41,783 bases of DNA from Spirochaetaceae bacterium UBA4077 (GCA_002383375.1 DFYR01000076.1:154-41936); one strand, 5' to 3'; counted from the stretch's first letter, positions 7,050-15,397 are shown. Program-made: numbers and translations. The notes: generated from the sequence alone by a model not told the origin.

Positions 7050-8939
7050 ATGGAAGATAAACCAGGAATTAAAAAGAGTCTCGGCGTTCTCGCTACAGCT
7101 TTGTGCCTTGTAGTAGGCGCCTTTCATATCTTCGACGTATCCGGTGTCATGGTTTTGTCCACCATGATCATACGAATCGTCCATATCGCCTTCATGATGA
7201 CCATCGCTTTTCTCAACTTCCCTTTATCGAAACGAAAGGGTTTGAAAGATTCGGGGTTGGATTTCGCTTCAAGGGTCATTTTAGCCTTAATTACCATAGC
7301 CGGAAGCCTGTATATGCTGCTCCGCTGGGAAGCCATCGCCACGTCGGGCGGCATGACCTCGTCTTTGGACGCCATCGTCGGGATTATAATGATCCTTGTC
7401 GTGCTGGAAGCGACCAGGAGAAGCGTCGGGCTCGCTTTAGCGCTCATCGCTGTCGGCTTTCTCATATACCCCTTCCTCGGACCTTATTTGCCTGGCATAG
7501 TAAAAACCAGGGCTATAAGCCTTCAGCGAATCTTTACCTTCCTTTTTACCACCAGCGAAGGAATCTATGGCATTCCCATAGGCGTCTCTTCGACATATAT
7601 AGTGCTCTTTTGTATTTACGGAGCCTTTTTAAGCGAGTTCGGAGCCGGTGATTTCTTTTACGCAGTGGCGAAGAAGGCGACTAAGGGACTGCTCGCCGCT
7701 TCGGCTAAAACCGCAGTCATTTTTTCTACGTTGATAGGGATGATTTCTGGCTCGGCGGCGGGAAACGTAGCGGTAGTAGGGGTTTTCACGATTCCGTGGA
7801 TGAAGAAAGAAGGCTATAAGGATTACGAAGCAGGAGCCATAGAGGCCCTGGTTTCGACAGGCGGGCAGATCATGCCTCCGATCATGGGAGCGGCCGCCTT
7901 CATAATGGCCGAAATCCTCGGAGTGCCTTATACCAATATCATGAAAACGGGCCTCATCCCCGCGTTGCTTTTCTTTTCCTCGACGATGATCATTGTCCAT
8001 CTTCTGGCCAAGAAGAACGGACTGCAATCGAAGGCCGACAGTGACGAGGAACCGAAGACAAAAGTGAATTTATGGGAAGGGGCGATTCATTTTCTGGTGC
8101 CTTTTTTAACCCTTCTGGCTATGATGTTCATGAATTATTCTCCTTTTAAAGCAGCTTTCTGGTCTATTCTCGCCCTTCTGGCCGTGAATGTCCTATGGAG
8201 AAGAAAGATCGATAAGGTATTCATCGACAAGATTATCCGCTCCTTGACGGACGGGGCAAAGTCTACCGTGCCGCTGGCCATCGCCTGCGCGGCCGCCGGC
8301 ATAATATCAGGCGTCCTTTCTGTCACCGGTCTCGGATCTAAAATCTCCGGCATGATCATGACGCTGTCCATGGGGAAACCTTTCCTTGCTCTGTTGTATA
8401 CAGCTTTAGTCGCCATAATCTTGGGCATGGGCCTGCCGACAACGGCAGCGTACCTCATTCTCGCCACGGTCGTGACGCCCGCCCTGGCCGAGATGGGAAT
8501 CCCGCTCCTCACAGCCCATTTCTTCGTTTTCTTCTACGGATGTCTTTCGACCATTACTCCGCCCGTCGCGCTAGCTTCCTACGTGGCCGCAGGCATAGCA
8601 GGCGCCGACATCAACAAGGTAGGGTGGACGGCGTTCCGCTTCGGCCTGCCTACATACATACTCCCCTTCATGTTCGTCTATGGGCCGGGGCTCCTGATGC
8701 AGGGTTCGGCGCTGGAGATCATATGGACGGTCATAATGAGCTTGTTCGGAGTATACGTCATTTCCAGCGGCCTCGTAGGGTATCTGAAGACGTCTATCCC
8801 CTTGTGGATGCGCCTCGTGCTGTTCGTTGCCGGAGCCTTGATGGTGCTCGAGGGCTTGCTGACCGACGCTATCGGAGCGGCTCTGTTCGTAGTCTGCCTG
8901 TTGATCGTCAATGCGAAGCTGAAGCGTAAATCCGCGTAG
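7050..8939 (+). CDS. TRAP transporter permease, fused small and large subunits
   Basis: This 629-residue polytopic membrane protein is of the TRAP 4TM/12TM fusion type that always partners TAXI receptors. The N-terminal 130 residues correspond to the small DctQ-like part. The rest is the DctM-like transport part, with hallmark stretches such as GMISGSAAGNVAVVG, STGGQIMPPIMGAAAFIMAE and GMGLPTTAAYLI. The last 80 residues are additional hydrophobic segments. The ATG at 7050 has TAGGAG upstream. The gene lies 148 bp after the receptor and 17 bp before the acyltransferase-like gene, so the transporter and enzymes should be co-expressed. Confidence 0.93.
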   Translation: MEDKPGIKKSLGVLATALCLVVGAFHIFDVSGVMVLSTMIIRIVHIAFMMTIAFLNFPLSKRKGLKDSGLDFASRVILALITIAGSLYMLLRWEAIATSGGMTSSLDAIVGIIMILVVLEATRRSVGLALALIAVGFLIYPFLGPYLPGIVKTRAISLQRIFTFLFTTSEGIYGIPIGVSSTYIVLFCIYGAFLSEFGAGDFFYAVAKKATKGLLAASAKTAVIFSTLIGMISGSAAGNVAVVGVFTIPWMKKEGYKDYEAGAIEALVSTGGQIMPPIMGAAAFIMAEILGVPYTNIMKTGLIPALLFFSSTMIIVHLLAKKNGLQSKADSDEEPKTKVNLWEGAIHFLVPFLTLLAMMFMNYSPFKAAFWSILALLAVNVLWRRKIDKVFIDKIIRSLTDGAKSTVPLAIACAAAGIISGVLSVTGLGSKISGMIMTLSMGKPFLALLYTALVAIILGMGLPTTAAYLILATVVTPALAEMGIPLLTAHFFVFFYGCLSTITPPVALASYVAAGIAGADINKVGWTAFRFGLPTYILPFMFVYGPGLLMQGSALEIIWTVIMSLFGVYVISSGLVGYLKTSIPLWMRLVLFVAGALMVLEGLLTDAIGAALFVVCLLIVNAKLKRKSA

Positions 8940-8956
8940 TCCGAGGAGGAAGAGAA

Positions 8957-10183
8957 ATGTCGATACAGTTTCATAATGAAGGAAAATGGTGGGTCAGTCC
9001 CTATAATTTCAAGCCCGAAGTCCTGGCGGCCCGCCCTCTGGCGGCAAAGCAAGTCCAAATCCACGACGCGACCCTGAGAGATGGGGAGCAAACCCCGGGA
9101 GTCGTCTTCCGCAAGGAGGACAAGGTGCTGATAGCCAAGGCCTTGGACGCGGTCGGAGTGGACAGGATCGAGGCAGGCATGCCCGCGGTGTCGTCCGAGG
9201 ATTTCGAGGCGATCGGCGAGATCAGCGCCCTGGGGCTCAAGGCCAAGATTTTCACCTTCGCCAGGGCCATGACAGAGGACGTGGACAAGGCCCTCGCCTG
9301 CGGCTCCGACGGCGTGGTGATCGAAGTGCCCATCGGCTATCCCAAGCTTGTCCACCAGTTCAAATGGACCTGGGAGGACGTGGTGCGAAAGACCGCGCCG
9401 GTAATCAACTACGCCAGGTCCAAGGGGCTCTACACCCTCTTCTTCCCCTACGATGCCACCAGGGCCCGGGAAGAGGACCTGGACGCGATGTTCGAGTTCA
9501 TCATGCGCGAATCCCCACCGGACTCAGTGGGCCTGGTGGACACCATGGGTTGCGCCTCCCCTGAAGCCATCGCCTACCTGGTGCGCAAATACAAGGCCCA
9601 GACCGGCGGGCTGCCCGTGGAAATCCATACCCACAACGACTTCGGCATGGGCGTAGCGACGGAATTGGCCGCCGTGGGAGCGGGCGCCGATGTCGTGCAC
9701 TCCTGCGTGAACGGCCTGGGCGAGCGTACCGGCAACGCCGCCCTGGAGGAGCTGATCTTGGGGCTGAAGCTCCTTTACGGCTACGAGACGAAGTACGACA
9801 TCGGCGCCCTCAAGGAACTTTCGCTCTTGGTAGAGAGTCTGAGCGGCATAAAGCTCGCCCAGAACAAGCCCGTGGTCGGCGAGGAGAATTTCACCCGCGA
9901 ATCGGGAATCGGGGTGAACCTCGTGGTGGAAAATCCCCTGGCCATGTTCGCCACCCATCCTCAGATCACCGGAAGAAAGGGAAAGATCGTCCTGGGCAAG
10001 AAGAGTGGCAAGCCCTCCATCGTCTACAAACTCAAGGAACTGGGCTTAGGCGATTTAAGCGATGAGGCGATGGCCGAGGTGCTCGCCGAGGTGAAGCGCA
10101 GAGGAAACGAGGCGAGGAGCCTCTTGAGTGACGCTGAATTCGCGGAAATCGTGGCGACCCAGAGGGCGAAGGAGGGAAAATGA
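8957..10183 (+). CDS. DRE-TIM metallolyase (isopropylmalate/homocitrate/citramalate synthase-like)
   Basis: The 408-residue protein carries the family motif HDATLRDGEQTPGV (residues 36-49; RDGEQ binds the metal and 2-oxoacid) and the metal pair HTH at 224-226 (EIHTHNDFGMG). It also has the NGLGERTGNAALEE stretch. These enzymes join acetyl-CoA to a 2-oxoacid or cleave the reverse adduct. It lacks the C-terminal allosteric domain of LeuA and is the size of NifV or homocitrate synthases. Nothing nearby suggests nitrogen fixation or leucine synthesis. Its place between a TAXI-TRAP importer and a cyclase argues for a catabolic or dedicated conversion. GGAGG stands before ATG 8957 and the stop overlaps the next ATG. 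Confidence 0.85.
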   Translation: MSIQFHNEGKWWVSPYNFKPEVLAARPLAAKQVQIHDATLRDGEQTPGVVFRKEDKVLIAKALDAVGVDRIEAGMPAVSSEDFEAIGEISALGLKAKIFTFARAMTEDVDKALACGSDGVVIEVPIGYPKLVHQFKWTWEDVVRKTAPVINYARSKGLYTLFFPYDATRAREEDLDAMFEFIMRESPPDSVGLVDTMGCASPEAIAYLVRKYKAQTGGLPVEIHTHNDFGMGVATELAAVGAGADVVHSCVNGLGERTGNAALEELILGLKLLYGYETKYDIGALKELSLLVESLSGIKLAQNKPVVGEENFTRESGIGVNLVVENPLAMFATHPQITGRKGKIVLGKKSGKPSIVYKLKELGLGDLSDEAMAEVLAEVKRRGNEARSLLSDAEFAEIVATQRAKEGK

Positions 10184-10872
10184 AAATCATCGATCTCAGT
10201 CAGGAAATATATCCGGGAATGCCCGTATTCAACGGCCATCCCGAAGTGCGGATGAAGGTGGCGGTCACCCATGAGCAGCGGGCGGGAGAGCAAAATCCCA
10301 CCACCGTTTCCCCCGTCGTCCACGAAATAGTCCTGGGCGAGCATACGGGGACTCATGTCGACGCGATCAACCATTTCGGCAAAGCCTTCGTGGGCAAGTC
10401 CATCGATACCATGCCCTTGGAAACCTTCTTCACCGACGCGATCTGCCTGGATTTCTCCCATAAAAAGCCCCTCGAGCTGATCGGCGTCGAGGAGATCAAG
10501 GAAGCCCTGGCGAAGGAAGGCAAGGAAATTCGCAAAGGCGACACCGTCCTGATCTATACGGATCATTACCGGAAATACTATGAAACAGACCAGTGGGACA
10601 ACGGCCCCGGCGTTACGCCTGAGGTGGCCACATGGTTCGGGTCCCTGAGTGTCGCCGGCTTCGGGGTGGAAACCCGATCGCCCGGCGTCCTGGGCAAGGG
10701 CAATAAGGAAATCCACACGATCTGCGGCGAGCTCAACTATCCCCATTACGAGAACGTCATCAATCTCCATCTCCTTTTGAAGTATAAACGCTTCAAGTTC
10801 CTGGCTCTCCCCCTCAAGATTCGGGGCGGCACTGGATCACCGGTGCGCGCGGTGGCATTGGTCGAGGAGTAA
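10180..10872 (+). CDS. Cyclase-family metal hydrolase (PF04199, kynurenine-formamidase-like)
   Basis: The 230-residue protein contains the family metal motif HTGTHVDAINHF (residues 55-66: H55, H59, D61 and H65 are the likely metal ligands). It opens with the usual IIDLSQEIYPGMPVF. Members open lactam, lactone or carbocyclic rings or hydrolyse N-formyl groups; examples are kynurenine formamidase, isatin hydrolase and some cyclic-diketone hydrolases. The ATG overlaps the stop of the preceding gene (ATGA at 10180-10183), implying coupling. In this operon a ring-opening hydrolysis of the imported compound or of an intermediate is the simplest role. The substrate is unknown. Confidence 0.87.
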   Translation: MKIIDLSQEIYPGMPVFNGHPEVRMKVAVTHEQRAGEQNPTTVSPVVHEIVLGEHTGTHVDAINHFGKAFVGKSIDTMPLETFFTDAICLDFSHKKPLELIGVEEIKEALAKEGKEIRKGDTVLIYTDHYRKYYETDQWDNGPGVTPEVATWFGSLSVAGFGVETRSPGVLGKGNKEIHTICGELNYPHYENVINLHLLLKYKRFKFLALPLKIRGGTGSPVRAVALVEE

Positions 10873-10874
10873 GC

Positions 10875-13256
10875 ATGGACGCGGGCAAGGAGAAAAGAGC
10901 CGCCTTTGCCGCTTCGGTCATCCAAGGCCTGGCTGCCCGCGGGGCGGCCGGGCGGCGAATGGAAGAAACAAGATCGGCCGGGATTAACCAGGGCGATTCC
11001 GAGGCAAGAAGGTCGGCTCCCCGTCCCGACGGCCAGGCGCTTCTCGCCGCCAGCCAGGCCTGGGCTCGCTCGGAAGGACTGGAAGTCATTCCCAGCTGCT
11101 GCTTCTCCTGCAATACCGCCTGCGAGCTCCTGGTATTCCGCCGCAAAAGCGACGGCAGGGTGCTGAAGATCGAGGGCGATCCCTCGTCTCCCGTCACGAA
11201 GGGGGTTCTCTGCCCCAAGGGGCTGGCCGCCGTCGATCTGCTCTACAATCCCGAACGGCTGAAAAAGCCCCTGCGCAGGGTCGGCCCCAAGGTCAGGAAC
11301 TCCGCGGACCCAGTCCGATGGGAGGAAATCTCCTGGGACGAAGCCCTGGACGAGGTGGCGGGCAAAATACTCGGCTTCAGGGAAAGGGAAGGCGCCCGCT
11401 CCGTCGCCTTCCTGGAAGGCACCCGCAGAGGATGGAGCCGGGTCTATTCCCGCCTGGCGAACGCCTTCGGAACGCCCAACCACGGCGCCGCGGGCTGGGC
11501 CCAATGCCTCTGGCCCCGGCTAGTGGATTGCAAGGTAACTTTCGGGGCCCAGTACTCCGAGGCCTGCGATTTTCCCAACACCCGGTGCATCCTCGTCTGG
11601 GGCTCCAATCCGGCCTCTACCTGGCCAATTCTCGGCGCGGACATCATGGACGCCGTGGAAAGGGGCGCTAAGCTCATCGTCGTCGACCCGAGGCTCTCGG
11701 AGACCGCCGCGAAGGCCGACCTCTGGCTGAGGCTCAAGCCCGGCGCCGATACCGATCTCGCCCTGGGGATGCTGAACGTCATCGTTACGGAAAAATTGTA
11801 CGACCAAGATTTCGTGAGGGACTGGACCAGCGGTTTTGAGGCCCTGGTCGGAGATATCGGCTGGAGAAGCCCCGAAATCACCCAGGAGCTAACCGGGGTA
11901 CCGGCGGATCTCGTGACAGAGGCCGCCCGGCTCTTCGCCGCCGCCCCTGCCTGCATCAGCCGCTGCGTCTCGGTGGACCAGACCGCCGATTCCGTCCAGA
12001 CCTGCCGGGCGCTCTCCATCCTCTCGGCGATCACCGGCAACGTCGACGCGCCGGGCGGCAACGTGGCGGTCTCGCTACGGGGAGAGAAGTCCCAGAATAC
12101 CCACGAATTCATCCTCGCCGACAGGATCGGGCCCGAATCCCTGAAGGACCGCTCCGGCTACGATACCTACCCGCTGCTCTGCGGACCCTTGAGCCCCGTG
12201 CCATCCAACCACATGCCCAGTTTTTGGGAACAAGTAGCTTCCGGAAAGCCGTATCGGATCAAGGCCGCCTTGATTTTCGGCTCCAACGCCGCCGTGTCAT
12301 ATACCAATTCGAAACGAGTCCGGGAGGGAATCGGAGAACTCGAGTTCCTCGCCGTCTGCGATCAGTTCATGACCGAGACCGCGAAGCTGGCCGACATTGT
12401 CCTGCCCGCCTCGTCCTGGCTGGAAAGGGACAACGTCATTTCATCCTTCCAGACCGCCAACGAGTATACGGTGTTCCAGCAATCCTGCGCCAAGATTGGC
12501 GAATCTCGCTCCGACGTGGCGATAATCGGCGACCTGGCCGAAAGGCTAGGGCTGGGAGACTTGTTCTGGAAGGATCCCAGGGATCTCTACGACTATCTCC
12601 TGGCTCCCACGGGCTTGAGCTTCGGCCAGGCCCTGGAAAAGAGAAGACTGTACGCGCCCCTCGTTTTCGGGACTTCGAGAAAAAACGGTTTCAAGACCCC
12701 ATCAGGCAAGGTGGAGCTGTACTCCAGCCTTCTGGAAGCCGAGGGCGCCGATCCAATTCCCGGGGGCACCGGAAAGGAAGAGGCGATCAAGAAAGCCGCC
12801 GGCGACGACCGGGCTGCTAAGGACCGGACCGCGAAGGACTGGGCCGTGGAGAACCTGGCCGCAGGCGCGGCTGGAGAACCCTCCCTCGAATCGTATCCCT
12901 TCGCGTTCAGCACCGGGGCGAGGTCCATTTTCTTCCGCCATACGGAAAACAGGAGAAATCCTTGGCTCATCGCCCGTGAGCCGCGGCCCCTCGTCTACGT
13001 CAACGATGAAACCGCTGAGGGGCTCGGCGTATCGGATGGAGAGCTCGTGGAGGTATTCACCCCCGCGGGATCGGCCCTAATGTACGCCAAGCTGGAACCC
13101 GAGGTCGCCCCGGATTTCGTCCAGGCTGTCCCGGGCTGGGAGGGGAAGGGCAACATCAACTTCGCCCTGGGCTGGGATAAATTCGCCGACGGGATCGGCA
13201 CCGTGCCGATGCGGGGCCTGCGCTGCGGAATAAGGAAAGTGAGCGATGACCGATAA
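10875..13256 (+). CDS. Molybdopterin oxidoreductase, catalytic subunit (DMSO reductase family)
   Basis: The 793-residue protein has an N-terminal [4Fe-4S] motif (C76-x2-C79-x3-C83 and C113 in GVLCPKG), then the molybdopterin domains (e.g. ILVWGSNPASTWP, LKPGADTDLALGMLN). A C-terminal dinucleotide-binding domain follows from about residue 675. Cys211 (GWAQCLWP) is the best candidate Mo/W ligand, which would place it among Cys-type enzymes. There is no Tat signal; instead a 70-residue polar extension precedes the cluster motif, so it should act in the cytoplasm. An Ala/Asp/Lys-rich insert (about residues 640-670) precedes the last domain. The ATG follows the cyclase stop by 2 nt, with GAGGAG inside the cyclase end. 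The next gene, overlapping by 11 nt, is its electron-transfer subunit. Substrate unknown. Confidence 0.88.
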   Translation: MDAGKEKRAAFAASVIQGLAARGAAGRRMEETRSAGINQGDSEARRSAPRPDGQALLAASQAWARSEGLEVIPSCCFSCNTACELLVFRRKSDGRVLKIEGDPSSPVTKGVLCPKGLAAVDLLYNPERLKKPLRRVGPKVRNSADPVRWEEISWDEALDEVAGKILGFREREGARSVAFLEGTRRGWSRVYSRLANAFGTPNHGAAGWAQCLWPRLVDCKVTFGAQYSEACDFPNTRCILVWGSNPASTWPILGADIMDAVERGAKLIVVDPRLSETAAKADLWLRLKPGADTDLALGMLNVIVTEKLYDQDFVRDWTSGFEALVGDIGWRSPEITQELTGVPADLVTEAARLFAAAPACISRCVSVDQTADSVQTCRALSILSAITGNVDAPGGNVAVSLRGEKSQNTHEFILADRIGPESLKDRSGYDTYPLLCGPLSPVPSNHMPSFWEQVASGKPYRIKAALIFGSNAAVSYTNSKRVREGIGELEFLAVCDQFMTETAKLADIVLPASSWLERDNVISSFQTANEYTVFQQSCAKIGESRSDVAIIGDLAERLGLGDLFWKDPRDLYDYLLAPTGLSFGQALEKRRLYAPLVFGTSRKNGFKTPSGKVELYSSLLEAEGADPIPGGTGKEEAIKKAAGDDRAAKDRTAKDWAVENLAAGAAGEPSLESYPFAFSTGARSIFFRHTENRRNPWLIAREPRPLVYVNDETAEGLGVSDGELVEVFTPAGSALMYAKLEPEVAPDFVQAVPGWEGKGNINFALGWDKFADGIGTVPMRGLRCGIRKVSDDR

Positions 13257-13794
13257 GGCGCTTTTGACGATAGTCGTGGATCTCGATCGATGCTGGGGCT
13301 GCCGTACCTGCGAAGTCGCCTGCTCCCTGGAGCACGGACTCGCTCCCGGCCTCTCGTTTATCGCTGTGGAGCAGAATCGCGGCCGCGCCCCGATCCCCGG
13401 TTCGCCCCAGGGCAAGAGCTTCGTCCCCGTATTCTGTCAGCACTGCGACGATCCGGCCTGCGTCTCGGCCTGTCCGTCCGGCGCTTTGGACAAGGGGGCT
13501 GACGGAATCGTGCGCGCGAATCCCGAAGCCTGCATCGGCTGCGGAGCTTGCGAGGACGCCTGCCCCTACGGGGCGCTCTTCGTTCCGCCTGAAACCGGAA
13601 AGCCCGGACTCTGCGACCTCTGCGCCGCGAGGCAGCTCACCGGAAGGCTTCCCGCCTGCGTCCAGCACTGCCCCGGGAGGGCGTTGGGCCTCAAGGATAT
13701 CGAAAGCGTGGCGGTTTCTGGAATCCGCTCTGAAACCGAGCCGGAACCTAAGTCCGAATGGGGAGTAGGGCGCACGGTGTATAAGGCTCGCTAG
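13246..13794 (+). CDS. 4x[4Fe-4S] ferredoxin-type electron-transfer subunit
   Basis: This 182-residue NrfC/DmsB-like protein has sixteen cysteines in four sets: CWGCRTCEVAC, CQHCDDPACVSAC, CIGCGACEDAC, and CDLC with CVQHC. That is enough for four [4Fe-4S] clusters. It overlaps the molybdenum subunit by 11 nt and is surely its partner. No NrfD- or DmsC-like membrane anchor follows, so the pair probably exchanges electrons with a soluble carrier rather than with quinones. It is the last gene of the TRAP/enzyme operon; the sequence then turns AT-rich. Confidence 0.92.
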   Translation: MTDKALLTIVVDLDRCWGCRTCEVACSLEHGLAPGLSFIAVEQNRGRAPIPGSPQGKSFVPVFCQHCDDPACVSACPSGALDKGADGIVRANPEACIGCGACEDACPYGALFVPPETGKPGLCDLCAARQLTGRLPACVQHCPGRALGLKDIESVAVSGIRSETEPEPKSEWGVGRTVYKAR

Positions 13795-13802
13795 TCTTAA
13801 CG

Positions 13803-13821
13803 CATAAAACATCGTTTTGTG
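13803..13821 (+). terminator. Weak AT-rich stem-loop after the operon
   Basis: CATAAAAC (13803-13810) can pair with GTTTTGTG (13814-13821), with one G-U pair and a 3-nt loop, 8 bp after the FeS-protein stop. There is no clear T-tract, so its termination strength is doubtful. Confidence 0.25.
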
Positions 13822-13986
13822 TAGTTAGTCCCAAATATTTCTTCTCTATATCGAAAAATTTTTATTTATTGTATTTTGCCCTTCAACCGATATTCACTTT
13901 AGAGATAGAAAAATACAGCGGCACAGTGAATTCTACAACAAGGGACAATCTGTGTCCCTGTCTCTGATCTAAAATAATAATTTGAA

Positions 13987-14078
13987 GTTTTCTCCACGCC
14001 CGTGGAGGTGTTTCTCGAGCGCGGTCATGTTCATTACGATATGGCGGGTTTTCTCCGTACCTGTTGAGGGGTGTTTCT
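13987..14078 (+). CRISPR. Two-repeat CRISPR remnant, type I-E-like
   Basis: Repeat 1 (13987-14015, 29 nt) begins GTTTTCTCC, contains the perfect stem CTCCACG-CC-CGTGGAG and ends TGTTTCT. Repeat 2 (14048-14078) keeps both ends (GTTTTCTCC, TGTTTCT) but has a decayed middle and two extra bases. The start-to-start distance is 61 nt, leaving a 32-nt spacer (14016-14047). A 28-29-nt hairpin repeat, a 32-33-nt spacer and a decayed distal repeat are hallmarks of type I-E arrays. The AT-rich stretch to the left would be the leader. No cas gene lies in the window, so this is an orphan or relic. Confidence 0.6.
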
Positions 14079-14137
14079 AATGACAGTTTGAGGCGAAAAA
14101 GTTTACGATATTAGTATTTATAGCATAGAGGAATTTC

Positions 14138-14167
14138 TTGACTGCCAACATAGTTGGCGTTTATTAT
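14138..14167 (+). promoter_or_regulatory. Candidate promoter of AAA ATPase inside a palindrome
   Basis: TTGACT (14138-14143), 18-nt spacer, TATTAT (14162-14167). The spacer is the left arm of the palindrome and the right arm covers the expected start site, so any protein or hairpin formed there would affect initiation or the 5' end of the message. Confidence 0.45.
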
Positions 14168-14190
14168 AGTAAACGCCAACTATGTTGGCA
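14143..14190. repeat. Perfect palindrome, 21-bp arms with 6-nt loop
   Basis: The arm at 14143-14163 is the exact reverse complement of 14170-14190, around TTATAG. Each arm itself contains a smaller dyad, GCCAAC-3 nt-GTTGGC, so four half-sites are present in alternating orientation. It sits 31 bp before the ATPase start codon. Confidence 0.9.
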
Positions 14191-14221
14191 TATATCATCT
14201 TCATTGATGCTGGGGGGCTAG

Positions 14222-15397
14222 ATGGGTAGCGATTATCGACTAAGGGCTTTAAACCTGGGTTCAGCACTAGCCGAAAGATCGGCATTCCTTTTTGGACCTC
14301 GCCAGACAGGAAAATCGTCCTATGTTCGGGAGCAGCTCGGCTCGCTGCCCGCTGTAAGTTACAACCTTCTCGATGCGGGTCTGCGCTTGCGACTCTTGGC
14401 TGATCCGACACTCATGCGTCAAGAGATTGAGGCTCGAAACCTGCGCGACTGTGTGGTCTTCGTCGACGAAATCCAGAAATGCCCGGAACTCCTCGACGAA
14501 ATCCATCTTCTTATTGAAGAACGGGGTATACGTTTTCTCATGACAGGCTCGAGCGCACGAAAACTGAAGCGGGCGGGAACGAACCTGCTGGGCGGCCGGG
14601 CACGGACGAAGTACCTCCACCCCTTCATCTACCCCGAGGTGTCCGGAGACGAAGATCTTCTCGACAGGGTCATGGAGCGGGGGTTGCTACCGCCCCACTA
14701 CCTATCGGAGGCGCCGGGTGCGGACCTGCGGTCGTACGTGGACACTTATTTGTCTGAAGAGATCGCTGCGGAGGGGCAAGCGCGGAATTTACCCGCCTTC
14801 GCCCGTTTTTTGCAGACCGCGGCAACCCTCAATGCGGAGATGATCAACTATACGAACGTCGCGAATGACGCTCAAGTACCGCGGCAGACGGTCCGGCTCT
14901 GGTTCCAGATTCTCGTCGATACGATGCTGGGCTACGAACTCCCGTCATATTCATCCACCGTGAAACGGAAAGCGGTGGAGACCGCGAAGTTCTATTTCTT
15001 CGATACTGGGATAGTGCGGGCGCTGCGGAGGCTCCCCTCCATACGCCCCGAAAGCGCCGACTTCGGGGAGTTCTTTGAACAGTACATCTTCATGGAACTA
15101 CGGGCTTGGATTGATTACCGGAAGCCTGAGGAACGCCTCGCCTATTGGCGTTCGATTTCAGGATACGAAGTCGATTTTCTTCTTGGCGAAACAGTGGCGA
15201 TTGAAGTGAAGTCGACCACCCTCGCACTGGAAAAGCATCTCTCGGGTCTTCGGGCGCTACGGGAAGAGGGCAAATTCAAACGCTTCATTCTCGTATGTAG
15301 AGATGAGCGTCCCCGGAAGCTCGATGGTATCGAAATACTGCCCTGGCGTGAGTTTCTTGGCCGACTCTGGGCAAACGAGTTTTCCGAAAGAGGCTAA
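14222..15397 (+). CDS. AAA-family ATPase with DUF4143 C-terminal domain
   Basis: The 391-residue protein has a Walker A motif FGPRQTGKSS (residues 24-33), Walker B VVFVDE (D82, E83), and a sensor-like stretch FLMTGSSARKL. The C-terminal half (from about residue 190) is DUF4143, with the IDYRKPEERLAYWRS / VDFLLGETVAIEVKST block that resembles a PD-(D/E)XK-like core. The family is common, scattered and often strain-specific; its role is unproven, and links to mobile or defence loci are only suspected. The ATG at 14222 has a GGGGGG ribosome site. It stands alone on the plus strand in an AT-rich, horizontally acquired-looking patch, next to a CRISPR remnant and behind a large palindrome. Confidence 0.88.
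   Translation: MGSDYRLRALNLGSALAERSAFLFGPRQTGKSSYVREQLGSLPAVSYNLLDAGLRLRLLADPTLMRQEIEARNLRDCVVFVDEIQKCPELLDEIHLLIEERGIRFLMTGSSARKLKRAGTNLLGGRARTKYLHPFIYPEVSGDEDLLDRVMERGLLPPHYLSEAPGADLRSYVDTYLSEEIAAEGQARNLPAFARFLQTAATLNAEMINYTNVANDAQVPRQTVRLWFQILVDTMLGYELPSYSSTVKRKAVETAKFYFFDTGIVRALRRLPSIRPESADFGEFFEQYIFMELRAWIDYRKPEERLAYWRSISGYEVDFLLGETVAIEVKSTTLALEKHLSGLRALREEGKFKRFILVCRDERPRKLDGIEILPWREFLGRLWANEFSERG

Larger units (their letters stand above)
13795..14221. other. AT-rich non-coding region before the AAA ATPase
   Basis: The 427 bp contain no credible gene. The first ~190 bp are strongly AT-rich and include a small AGGGACA/TGTCCCT stem (13941-13959). Next come the CRISPR-like repeats (13987-14078) and the large palindrome (14143-14190). 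The base composition differs sharply from the GC-rich operon to the left. Confidence 0.7.

Noticed and set aside
8957..10183. nifV or leuA assignment
   Set aside because: No nitrogen-fixation or leucine genes are nearby and the LeuA regulatory domain is absent; the catabolic context makes a specific name unsafe.
10875..13794. Identity as pyrogallol-phloroglucinol transhydroxylase
   Set aside because: The large subunit here has an N-terminal [4Fe-4S] motif and the partner is shorter with four clusters; the similarity is of pathway theme only, so I did not name it so.
13795..14221. tRNA or small RNA gene in the AT-rich gap
   Set aside because: No cloverleaf, CCA end or conserved RNA motif could be found by eye; the structures there are the CRISPR-like repeats and the palindrome.
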